A stretch of DNA of 5,699 bases from GCA-020348445 sp965372465 (GTDB lineage: Archaea; Thermoplasmatota; Thermoplasmata; GCA-020350865), in contig CBDVCK010000245.1 in NCBI GenBank assembly GCA_965372465.1, forward strand, positions 1 through 5,699, written 5' to 3'. Below, piece by piece: positions 1 through 5,699 of this stretch. How positions within the stretch are numbered: position 1 is the stretch's first letter; the number at the start of each line of letters is the position of its first letter. The notes below the pieces were generated by a model. That model was given only the letters and a program-made list of their open reading frames with translations, did no database searches and was not told the DNA's origin. Made by a program: the position numbers and the translations under genes.

Positions 1-703
1 AAACATTTTTTGCTTCCTCCTCCGCTTCATCCTCTATTATGAATTCCATGCCGCAATTTGGACATTTTGTGGCGGAAAATTCCACATCCGCATCACATGC
101 AGGACATGCGAACAATCGTTCTACTTCTTCCAAGAAGATAGCACCGCATTTCGGGCACTCATTTGCATTAATATCCACTAAGAATCCGCATTCGGAACAC
201 TCGAATCTTTCTTTTAATTCTTCTTCCTGGATGGCAAGAGGTATTTCATCGAAATCGAAGAACTTTATACCACAGCCTGGACAGTTTTTGACATCAACTG
301 CAATCTCCAATCCACACTCCGGACATTTGTAGACCTCGCCTTCATCCTTTTGCGTCGCATCCAAAATATTATCAATTTCTTCTGATAGTGAATCGAGTTC
401 CTTTCCCAATACATCGATTTCTTCTTTCGGTGTCAGCTCAGAATCCATTCCTAGGGCATCTTCCAAGAACTTTAATTCTCCGAATTTAAATCCGCATTCC
501 CGACATTTGAGATGTGATTGGATCTCCTTTTTAGAAAGAGGTTTCACTCGAATTGCACATTTGGGACATCTTGCCTTCCCGTTTTCTTCCTTTATTACTT
601 CATCATCTCTTAGGAATTTATTGCATTGGCTGCATTCGAAAGCCGGAATTCTTAATTTGGTCCCGCATAACGGACATTTCTTAGTATCCTTACTTTTTGG
701 CAT
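1..703 (-). CDS. Multi-zinc-ribbon protein with five CxxC pairs (3' partial)
   Basis: ATG at 703 opens a frame that runs without a stop to the left edge, giving 234 residues beginning MPKSKDTKKCPLCGTKL. Ten CxxC motifs start at residues 10, 24, 46, 67, 127, 141, 169, 183, 200 and 214 and pair into five zinc ribbons. In four ribbons exactly ten residues separate the two CxxC motifs; in the second ribbon (46/67) there are 17. Most knuckles read CPxCG or CxECG. Residues 80-122 form an acidic, probably helical linker splitting the protein into a two-ribbon N-terminal part and a three-ribbon C-terminal part; an acidic stretch (EDEAEEEAE) follows the last ribbon. There is no signal peptide, so it is presumably cytoplasmic. 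Such arrays usually bind nucleic acid or protein, but no specific family or partner is recognisable. The start is supported by GGTGA four bases upstream. It lies 131 bases downstream of the surface-protein gene on the same strand. Confidence 0.9.
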   Translation of the reverse strand, partial: MPKSKDTKKCPLCGTKLRIPAFECSQCNKFLRDDEVIKEENGKARCPKCAIRVKPLSKKEIQSHLKCRECGFKFGELKFLEDALGMDSELTPKEEIDVLGKELDSLSEEIDNILDATQKDEGEVYKCPECGLEIAVDVKNCPGCGIKFFDFDEIPLAIQEEELKERFECSECGFLVDINANECPKCGAIFLEEVERLFACPACDADVEFSATKCPNCGMEFIIEDEAEEEAKNV

Positions 704-707
704 ATCT

Positions 708-712
708 TCACC
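708..712 (-). promoter_or_regulatory. Ribosome-binding site GGTGA of the zinc-ribbon gene
   Basis: On the minus strand GGTGA lies four bases before the ATG at 703. It matches the GGTGA part of the archaeal Shine-Dalgarno consensus GGAGGTGATC and decides the start. Its two G residues are also part of the CCAAT-AA-ATTGG palindrome (722-711), so they could be masked by local pairing. Confidence 0.65.
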
Positions 713-717
713 AATTT

Positions 718-744
718 ATTGGATTTTGGTTTTTGAAATCCAAT
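718..744 (-). promoter_or_regulatory. Perfect 9-bp inverted repeat in the leader of the zinc-ribbon gene
   Basis: On the minus strand ATTGGATTT (744-736) and AAATCCAAT (726-718) are perfect inverted copies separated by nine bases. The repeat lies 14 bases before the ATG and follows the surface-protein stop by about 90 bases. It has no T-run after it, so it is not a typical archaeal terminator. It could be a dyad operator around the transcription start or an RNA hairpin in the leader. The arms are AT-rich and a chance origin cannot be excluded. Confidence 0.45.
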
Positions 745-754
745 TTTATCTTAG

Positions 755-765
755 CTTTATTTTCG
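755..765 (-). promoter_or_regulatory. Weak candidate archaeal BRE/TATA element for the zinc-ribbon gene
   Basis: The minus strand reads CGAAAATAAAG here, an A-rich BRE-like stretch running into a poor TATA-like box. With usual archaeal spacing, transcription would start near 730, inside the inverted repeat, leaving a leader of about 27 bases. The match is weak and the intergenic region is AT-rich throughout, so this is only the best of several poor candidates. Confidence 0.2.
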
Positions 766-771
766 ATTCCT

Positions 772-798
772 TCAATTTGCGTATGATTTGATTTCCAT
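772..798 (-). CDS. Possible 8-codon leader ORF (MEIKSYAN)
   Basis: ATG at 798 opens eight codons ending in TGA (774-772). AGGAG (807-803 on the minus strand) precedes it by four bases, a better Shine-Dalgarno match than many real genes have. It lies in the gap between the two genes. The peptide has no recognisable property, and so short an ORF can easily arise by chance; it could equally be a decayed gene start. Confidence 0.15.
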   Translation of the reverse strand: MEIKSYAN

Positions 799-834
799 GA
801 TTCTCCTGATCAAAATGCCATCCTTCAGATTCTA

Positions 835-3800
835 CTACTTCTTTTCTCTCTTTTTCTTAATCTTTTTTCGTCTATAAATCGCAATCATGATAATAATGAA
901 GAAACAAGGCATAACCAGATCCTCGAATTCAGGGATGTAATCTATATTTTGTTCATTAGGAGTTGATCCGTTCTCAGTGCTTCTGTCTATGCCAAAAGGA
1001 TCTCCAATGCCTGCTGCGTCCCCCCAATCTACTGGCTGATGGGTATCGTTGCTGTTCTTGTCTCTACCAAGGGTCTGATTTTCTAAAAATAGAGAAGTAT
1101 CTACATAATTACCATCATCCCAATCACCAGATGCAACGGCTGCATCATCGTCTGCTCCCGCATCACCGCCCCATACCACATAATCAAAATATGCATCAGC
1201 GATATTTAAGAGCGATAGATCGTCGGTGTTCTCCAACATAGCTCTCGTTGGTGTGCCACTGTTAATAATGGATCCGTAAATATGTGTTGAGCTGTTTGTT
1301 CCAGATTCTCCAATGTGACAAACCACATAACCTCCTACTGGTATTCTGCCAGCACCGCTTAAATAAAAGGTGTTTCCATCATTGTCCGTAAGATACCATC
1401 CAGTTAGATCGACGGTATAATTTCCTGCATTGTACAACTCAACCCATTCGTATTTGGCATTGCCGCTGGTGGACGCCTCTGTTTCCACTGTCACGAATGT
1501 GCTTCGATTAACCTGATTGTTATACTCGGTCCTGATCCAATCCGGGGTTCGCGCTATTCTCGAAAACCGGACCTCATCCACAATACCAGCAAAATCCTGA
1601 CTTGTAGATGCGTCCCGGCCCCCAATAGATGCGTCGCTACTCGATGCAGGCATGGGCCCGGTTTGGGAGCTCGTGTCCATGAGAGTGGCATTCATGTAAA
1701 AGGAAACGTCTGAACCGTCATAGGACGCCACAACATATACCCATACACTATCACCTATGCTCTGATACGAAGTTGTAGTCGCATCTACTCGGGACCTAAT
1801 CGTTTGCTGGCCTACGTCATTAAAACTGATGTAGTACGCAAAACCGCTATCATCGGAATTTCGCTTCTGAATTAATTTTGCATAACCTTCCAGATTGGCA
1901 AAGTCAATACTTATCCATGCAGACATAGTCATTTCATCATTCACTCCATCCGTGATTCCGAGATCGCCTAAATTGAATTTGTCACTGCTTGAACCCCCAT
2001 CATGATCTTGAGCGTAACCGATGAAGCCGGTGCTTTGGGTTGGAGTACCCACCCGGGTACCATCGTTGGTGGATGACGCAGAATTATTTATATTTCCAGT
2101 TCCCTCGACCATATGATATACCCCCACGTAATCCTCACTCCAGACCCCTTCGACATTCTGATGGTCCTGGGCATCCGAATTGTTGTAAAACATATAAATC
2201 TCGGTATCTGTGCTGGATGAGAGATCAGGTATTTTCACCCAAGCAATCAATTCCCCTGTGCCGCTTTCGTATCTCTCGATTTCATAATCGAGTAAAGTTT
2301 CGTTGTCCGATTGGACGAACATAATATCATAGCCATCAGAGCGCGCCTTGCTGGCAAGGTCGGAATCCGTTATGCTGATGAGAACCGGAAAATTCGTTTG
2401 ATCGGATGGAACCTGGGAGGCATTAATGGTGATCATCTTCTTGTAGCCCCAATCAGATTCATAAGGCCCTGCAGTAGGGTTGTACATTATCTCATTGATA
2501 ACTAAAAACAGGTTCAGGTTTATTGCTCCAGGGGTTGGAGCATTGGAATGGATTCCATAGGGGTCGGCCTTACCGGTTGCAGGGGTCTCCCAGTCTGAGG
2601 GTGTGTCAGTATCTGTAGATTGCTTGTCAAGGCCGATGGTCTCGTTTTCTAAAAGGTCTGAGGTTTCGATATATTCGCCATCTGTCCATAACCCAGCCGA
2701 AACTGCATCATCATCATCTTGGCCAGCATTACCACCCCAGGCGATATAATCTATGACCTCACCGCTGGAATAAAGCAAACCCAGGTCGTCAGTGTTCTCC
2801 AGCATGGTTTTTGGTGATAAACTGCTATTTATGATAGGTCCGTAAACATCGGTTGAGCTGTTGGTTCCAGACTCACCAAGGTGGCATATCAGATACCCCC
2901 CAGATGGTATGGTACCAGCCCCGCTAACGTTAAAGGTAAATCCGTCGTTGTCTGTGAGCTTCCAACCCGTCAAATCTATGGCAGTACTGCCAGTATTATG
3001 CAGTTCCACCCATTCGTAATTGGCTTCGACGCTAGTGATGCCACTTGTAGATTCTTCGCTGCCAGTATATAAGAATGAACTCGTGTCGTTCTGGTTGTTG
3101 TATTCTGTAGCAATCCAGTCTGTAGACCGGGTTGTGTTAGAGATTCGAACTTCATCTATCATCCCGTCCCATGGATAACTCCATGCCACACCTTTTGGTT
3201 GATCACCATGACCGATCCATATCTCATCTTCTGAAGGTGACACGAAGGGTATGTTATCTGTTTTTGTTAATTCATTTGAATCTTTTGAGCCATCCAAATA
3301 AATATACATTTTTGAACTGTCATAAACAGCAACAATATGATGCCAAGTATTGGTTGATACGTCCTGTGCTGTTGAAAGGCTATGACTACTTCCTGGTAGC
3401 TGAAAGGTTAGTTTTTGACTATTTTCACTAATTAGTAGGCGATAGCCAGCACTCCAACCTTTATGATTCAGGGGGCCCATATGAGCATGTGTTGCACTGG
3501 GATATGTTATCCAGGCTTCTAAAGTAATTTGATTCCCAGTAATTTTCAAACTCGTATCATTCCCACAATCAATTAAATCATCGTCAAAATCTTGTGCCCC
3601 TGCAATCTTTCCTCCTACTCTTGCAGGAACATAGCTTGCAGTACCTTCACCACCCTGACCATGATTATCATATTTCGAACTATCCGCATATTCATCCGCA
3701 GTACCATCACCAGTTTCATTCAAATGCCAAACACCTACAAAATCATCATCCCAAACTCCGGCGGGTTCCTCTGTGGGGGAACTTATACTACTATTTCCAT

Positions 3801-5699
3801 AATACATGTAAATAAGTGTATCTGAAGTTGAGGATAAACTGGCTATTTTCACCCATGCAATTAAATTACCTGAGCTGTTGGTATAGCTCTCTATCTCGTG
3901 GTAGAGTTTGGATTTACCGTCCCAATCCGTGAAGATTATGTCATACCCGTCTGACCGTGCATCGCTGGAAAGGTCAGAATCTGTGATGTCAATAAGCACC
4001 GGGAATGCGTTGAGGTCACCGGTCACTTGACTTGAGTTGATGGTAATAGGCTTGCGATATGACCAATCCGTGGGATTAATGTCTTCATCATTAACCGTGT
4101 AAAATGAACTTGGTTCGAATTGGTTGTTCCACTCGGTCTCGATCCATTCGGCCGAGCGAGCGACATTGGAAATCCTTGGCTCATCAATAATCCCTGAAAA
4201 GTCCATTAACGTATTACTGAGTCTCCCGCCGATAGTAACGTCTTGTGTTGAACTTACAAGAGCCCCGGTCTCAGCTTGGTTTGTTGCTTCGGTTCCATTA
4301 ATATACAGTATCTTTCTGGTACCGTTATATGTTCCCACAAGATATACCCAGGAGCTTTTACCAACCCCCGTATATGTTGATCCAACATCGTTAATTCTCA
4401 AGAAAATGCGCTTATCGGAAATATCATCGTTAAAATTTAACACATATGAATAACCTGTATCCGCGGCATCTCTTTTGGAAATAATTTTACCCCAATCCTC
4501 AAGTGTTGAATCATCAACATATGCCCAAGCTGAGAATGTAATATTCTCATTTGTTCCATCCGCGATACCTAGATTACCTATGTTAAACTTTTCACTATCA
4601 CTTGCTAAAAACGATTGCCCGTATCCGAATTGACCCGTGGTTCTTGTAGGCGTACTAACCCTCGTACCGTCGTTTGTTGAGGAGGCGGAGTTGTTTATAT
4701 TTCCTGTCTCCTCCAACATGTGATAAACACCTACATAACTATTACTCCAAACGCCTTCAGGATTCTGTTGGTTGTCGGCATCAGAGTTGTTATAGTACAT
4801 GTAGATGACAGTATCCACAGTTGAGGAAAGCAATGGAATTTTAATCCAAGCGATCAATTCGCCTGTTGTACTGTTGTAACGCTCGATCTCATGGTCGAGC
4901 TTTGTCTCGTTATCTGATGCAGTGAACAGTATATCATAACCATCTGAACGCGCCTTGTTCTTAAGGTCATCGTCCGTAATGTCAATGAGCATTGGGAAAT
5001 CGGTCAGATCATCCGTGACCTTGAGGGAATGGATCGTGATCTTCTTCCGACAATTCCAATCCCCATCATAGGGTCCTCCAGAGGGATCGGACATTACCTC
5101 GTTGATTACTATATCAGGCAAAGAATAACTTACATTGAAATACAGATAATCAAGATAGAAGGTATCCGGCCCACCTGTTGTGTCCGTCCCTATAACTTGA
5201 ATGAATATCCCGTTGTTGATCTCACTCACACTTGGCAGATTGGTGGTTATTGTATAAACCTCATCGTTATCGGATGTTGCAGTGGAATAATTAGCAATGG
5301 GATTCTCGGTACCATCACTTGTGGTACTCCAGACAACACCCCAGTGACCTGAATCCTGAACCCAGTCCACGGTATGGTGGTACCCCATGTAGACGGTCAT
5401 GGCAGTGATTTCGGCCTCGGTTGGAATGGACCCTGAACCATATTCACATTCTCCCCACATATTCGGTTCCTTACCTGCCCAGCTTTCTTCATCTCCGGCG
5501 CCGTTACCGGGTGCATCTTCATCTATGAGAGATACAGTGAGAGAATTGCTTAGATAATCCACACCCGCTGTGGGATGGAAATTATCTGATGTGTAATCCG
5601 TACGGGTTCCCCTCCGGCTCACAAGTAAATTATCCATAATCGTTTGATTCAATGAAAAAGGTAAGGTATCATCAGAATAGTCACCATTACTATTCTTCC
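835..5699 (-). CDS. Giant cell-surface protein with LTD, DUF2341 and LamG-like modules and a C-terminal membrane anchor (5' partial)
   Basis: The frame ends at TAG (837-835) and stays open to the right edge, so about 1620 residues of a longer protein are visible. A TTG at 5652 could be read as a start, but 15 further in-frame codons precede it without a stop; residue numbers here count from that TTG. Order: a beta-sandwich region (to 179), first LTD strand (180-195), DUF2341-LamG cassettes U1 (198-525) and U2 (529-867), rest of the first LTD (879-1045), second LTD strand (1051-1064), cassette U3 (1067-1392), rest of the second LTD (1401 to about 1560), then IPEF, a short membrane helix and a Lys/Arg tail. 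About 32 N-x-S/T sequons fit an exported archaeal glycoprotein. LamG/concanavalin-like folds often bind glycans and LTDs are common in secreted proteins, so an adhesive or surface-layer-associated role is inferred. No enzyme motif was recognised. The signal peptide, if present, lies outside the window. Confidence 0.93.
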   Translation of the reverse strand, partial: KNSNGDYSDDTLPFSLNQTIMDNLLVSRRGTRTDYTSDNFHPTAGVDYLSNSLTVSLIDEDAPGNGAGDEESWAGKEPNMWGECEYGSGSIPTEAEITAMTVYMGYHHTVDWVQDSGHWGVVWSTTSDGTENPIANYSTATSDNDEVYTITTNLPSVSEINNGIFIQVIGTDTTGGPDTFYLDYLYFNVSYSLPDIVINEVMSDPSGGPYDGDWNCRKKITIHSLKVTDDLTDFPMLIDITDDDLKNKARSDGYDILFTASDNETKLDHEIERYNSTTGELIAWIKIPLLSSTVDTVIYMYYNNSDADNQQNPEGVWSNSYVGVYHMLEETGNINNSASSTNDGTRVSTPTRTTGQFGYGQSFLASDSEKFNIGNLGIADGTNENITFSAWAYVDDSTLEDWGKIISKRDAADTGYSYVLNFNDDISDKRIFLRINDVGSTYTGVGKSSWVYLVGTYNGTRKILYINGTEATNQAETGALVSSTQDVTIGGRLSNTLMDFSGIIDEPRISNVARSAEWIETEWNNQFEPSSFYTVNDEDINPTDWSYRKPITINSSQVTGDLNAFPVLIDITDSDLSSDARSDGYDIIFTDWDGKSKLYHEIESYTNSSGNLIAWVKIASLSSTSDTLIYMYYGNSSISSPTEEPAGVWDDDFVGVWHLNETGDGTADEYADSSKYDNHGQGGEGTASYVPARVGGKIAGAQDFDDDLIDCGNDTSLKITGNQITLEAWITYPSATHAHMGPLNHKGWSAGYRLLISENSQKLTFQLPGSSHSLSTAQDVSTNTWHHIVAVYDSSKMYIYLDGSKDSNELTKTDNIPFVSPSEDEIWIGHGDQPKGVAWSYPWDGMIDEVRISNTTRSTDWIATEYNNQNDTSSFLYTGSEESTSGITSVEANYEWVELHNTGSTAIDLTGWKLTDNDGFTFNVSGAGTIPSGGYLICHLGESGTNSSTDVYGPIINSSLSPKTMLENTDDLGLLYSSGEVIDYIAWGGNAGQDDDDAVSAGLWTDGEYIETSDLLENETIGLDKQSTDTDTPSDWETPATGKADPYGIHSNAPTPGAINLNLFLVINEIMYNPTAGPYESDWGYKKMITINASQVPSDQTNFPVLISITDSDLASKARSDGYDIMFVQSDNETLLDYEIERYESGTGELIAWVKIPDLSSSTDTEIYMFYNNSDAQDHQNVEGVWSEDYVGVYHMVEGTGNINNSASSTNDGTRVGTPTQSTGFIGYAQDHDGGSSSDKFNLGDLGITDGVNDEMTMSAWISIDFANLEGYAKLIQKRNSDDSGFAYYISFNDVGQQTIRSRVDATTTSYQSIGDSVWVYVVASYDGSDVSFYMNATLMDTSSQTGPMPASSSDASIGGRDASTSQDFAGIVDEVRFSRIARTPDWIRTEYNNQVNRSTFVTVETEASTSGNAKYEWVELYNAGNYTVDLTGWYLTDNDGNTFYLSGAGRIPVGGYVVCHIGESGTNSSTHIYGSIINSGTPTRAMLENTDDLSLLNIADAYFDYVVWGGDAGADDDAAVASGDWDDGNYVDTSLFLENQTLGRDKNSNDTHQPVDWGDAAGIGDPFGIDRSTENGSTPNEQNIDYIPEFEDLVMPCFFIIIMIAIYRRKKIKKKREKK
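838..939 (-). other. C-terminal IPEF, membrane helix and basic tail (archaeal surface anchor)
   Basis: The last 34 residues start YIPEFEDLVMP, followed by a hydrophobic stretch (about 1579-1593, LVMPCFFIIIMIAIY) and a 12-residue tail of mostly Lys and Arg. This tripartite layout resembles archaeal C-terminal anchors, including PEF-CTERM-type signals processed by archaeosortases. Whether it is cleaved or kept as a membrane anchor cannot be told from the sequence. Confidence 0.7.
973..1452 (-). other. Main body of lamin-tail domain B (LTD-B)
   Basis: Residues 1401 to about 1560 run from YEWVELYNAGNYTVDLTGW through LTDNDGNTFYLSG, IPVGGYVVCHIGE and AGADDDAAVASG to NSNDTHQPVDWGD. It parallels LTD-A strand for strand, including the single Cys in the GGY-x-x-CH segment. 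Confidence 0.8.
1477..2454 (-). repeat. Cassette U3: DUF2341 plus LamG-like module
   Basis: Residues 1067-1392. It opens with DWGYKKMITI, carries ARSDGYDIMFV, YEIERY, LIAWVKIP and YMFYNN, then YVGVYHM (1175-1181) and IVDEVRFSRIARTPDWIRTE. It is the close sibling of U1, with the same spacing and the same variant LamG core (GNLGI/GDLGI). Hand count of 1501-1860 gives about 49% G+C, well above U1 and U2. Confidence 0.75.
2461..2502 (-). other. First strand of LTD-B, separated from the rest of its domain
   Basis: Residues 1051-1064 read VINEIMYNPTAGPY, a textbook LTD opening. The continuing YEWVELYNAGN strand comes only at residue 1401, after cassette U3. Confidence 0.65.
2518..3018 (-). other. 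Main body of lamin-tail domain A (LTD-A)
   Basis: Residues 879-1045 run from YEWVELHNTGSTAIDLTGW through LTDNDGFTFNVSG, IPSGGYLICHLGE and the acidic GQDDDDAVSAG loop to APTPGAIN, a typical LTD end. The opening INE strand is missing immediately upstream and is found instead at 5068-5115. Confidence 0.8.
3052..4068 (-). repeat. Cassette U2: DUF2341 plus canonical LamG module
   Basis: Residues 529-867. DUF2341 opens with DWSYRKPITI and has ARSDGYDIIFT, HEIESY, LIAWVKIA and YMYYGN. The LamG part has the classical VGVWHL start (639-644), TNTWHHIVAVYDSSKMYIYL in the middle and MIDEVRISN (831-839) near the end. It differs in its LamG core from U1 and U3, which resemble each other. The LamG portion is AT-rich: hand count of 3241-3600 gives about 37.5% G+C. 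Confidence 0.8.
4078..5061 (-). repeat. Cassette U1: DUF2341 plus LamG-like module
   Basis: Residues 198-525. The DUF2341 part opens with DWNCRKKITI and carries the ARSDGYDILFT, HEIERY, LIAWIKIP and YMYYNN signatures. The LamG-like part starts at YVGVYHM (306-312) and ends at IIDEPRISNVARSAEWIETE. It closely resembles U3, sharing GNINNSASSTNDGTRV exactly. Hand count of 4201-4560 gives 39% G+C. Confidence 0.75.
5068..5115 (-). other. First strand of LTD-A, separated from the rest of its domain
   Basis: Residues 180-195 read DIVINEVMSDPSGGPY, the usual opening of a lamin-tail domain. In ordinary LTDs the YEWVEL strand follows within a few to about 20 residues. Here the next matching strand is at residue 879, after two DUF2341-LamG cassettes. 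Confidence 0.6.
5116..5697 (-). other. N-terminal visible part: beta-sandwich (jelly-roll-like) domain of the surface protein
   Basis: This stretch covers the residues from the right edge to about residue 179. Alternating hydrophobic strands (ITAMTVYMGYHH, HWGVVWSTTSDG, EVYTITTNL, IFIQVIGTD) end in DTFYLDYLYFNVSYS, a pattern seen in extracellular jelly-roll modules whose last strands read roughly 'ylDYlyv.VsY'. No named family is assigned. The domain may begin outside the window. Confidence 0.5.

Larger units (their letters stand above)
704..834. other. Intergenic region between the two minus-strand genes
   Basis: These 131 bases separate the surface-protein stop from the zinc-ribbon start. 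They hold a possible mini-ORF, a weak promoter candidate, the 9-bp inverted repeat and the GGTGA site. No convincing T-tract terminator is visible on the minus strand after the surface-protein stop; the longest T-run is four bases. Read-through from the large gene is therefore possible. Confidence 0.7.

Noticed and set aside
39..332. Plus-strand frame rich in FGH, HSGH and HSEH motifs
   Set aside because: The His/Gly pattern is the complement of the CPxCG codons of the minus-strand zinc-ribbon gene, which has clear domain logic and a ribosome-binding site.
718..744. Inverted repeat as transcription terminator of the large gene
   Set aside because: No T-run follows it on the minus strand, and it lies next to the next gene's start rather than near the stop.
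507..791. Plus-strand frame with hydrophobic stretches, membrane-protein-like
   Set aside because: It overlaps the N-terminal half of the zinc-ribbon gene and its leader, and its hydrophobicity reflects complements of Lys/Glu-rich codons.
3471..3478. GGGGGCCC run with a GGGCCC palindrome
   Set aside because: A single short site inside coding sequence, explained by the Gly-Pro codons of U2.
963..5352. Several plus-strand open frames of 60-110 codons inside the large gene
   Set aside because: None shows a recognisable domain, and all lie antisense to a continuous, domain-rich coding frame.
5650..5652. TTG as the start codon of the large gene
   Set aside because: The frame is open further upstream to the window edge and no signal peptide follows the TTG.
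835..5699. Glycoside hydrolase or peptidase activity in the large protein
   Set aside because: Only LTD, DUF2341 and LamG-like modules are seen; no catalytic motif could be identified, so only a binding role is suggested.

Overview
The window looks archaeal, most likely from a Thermoplasmata-like euryarchaeon; that placement is inferred from protein style, not from a marker gene. The support is a very large, N-glycosylation-rich surface protein built from DUF2341, LamG-like and lamin-tail (LTD) modules, ending in an IPEF motif, a short membrane helix and a basic tail. A second gene encodes a multi-zinc-ribbon protein of archaeal style, preceded by a GGTGA ribosome-binding site. Both genes are on the minus strand and both run off the window.

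Layout, in direction of transcription: positions 5699 to 835 encode the C-terminal 1620 residues of the surface protein. Its reading frame is still open at the right edge, so the true start and signal peptide lie outside the window. Next is a 131-base intergenic region (834-704) holding a perfect 9-bp inverted repeat, a weak promoter candidate and a possible 8-codon leader ORF. From 703 to the left edge runs a previously uncalled, 3'-truncated gene with ten CxxC motifs, i.e. five zinc ribbons. No RNA genes, mobile elements or CRISPR arrays were seen.

The most interesting signal is the architecture of the surface protein. Each of its two LTDs appears to be split after its first strand (INEVM...GPY / INEIM...GPY). 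The rest of the domain (YEWVEL...) resumes only after an inserted DUF2341-LamG cassette: two cassettes (about 680 residues) in the first LTD and one (about 335 residues) in the second, at the same seam in both. The outer cassettes U1 and U3 are clearly siblings, while U2 is a more divergent, AT-richer module. The protein probably stands on the cell surface, anchored by its C-terminus, and binds glycans or other surfaces. No catalytic motif is visible.

The two genes share a strand but not an obvious function. The zinc-ribbon protein is presumably cytoplasmic and the surface protein is exported. The 131-base gap with its own candidate signals suggests the zinc-ribbon gene may be separately transcribed.
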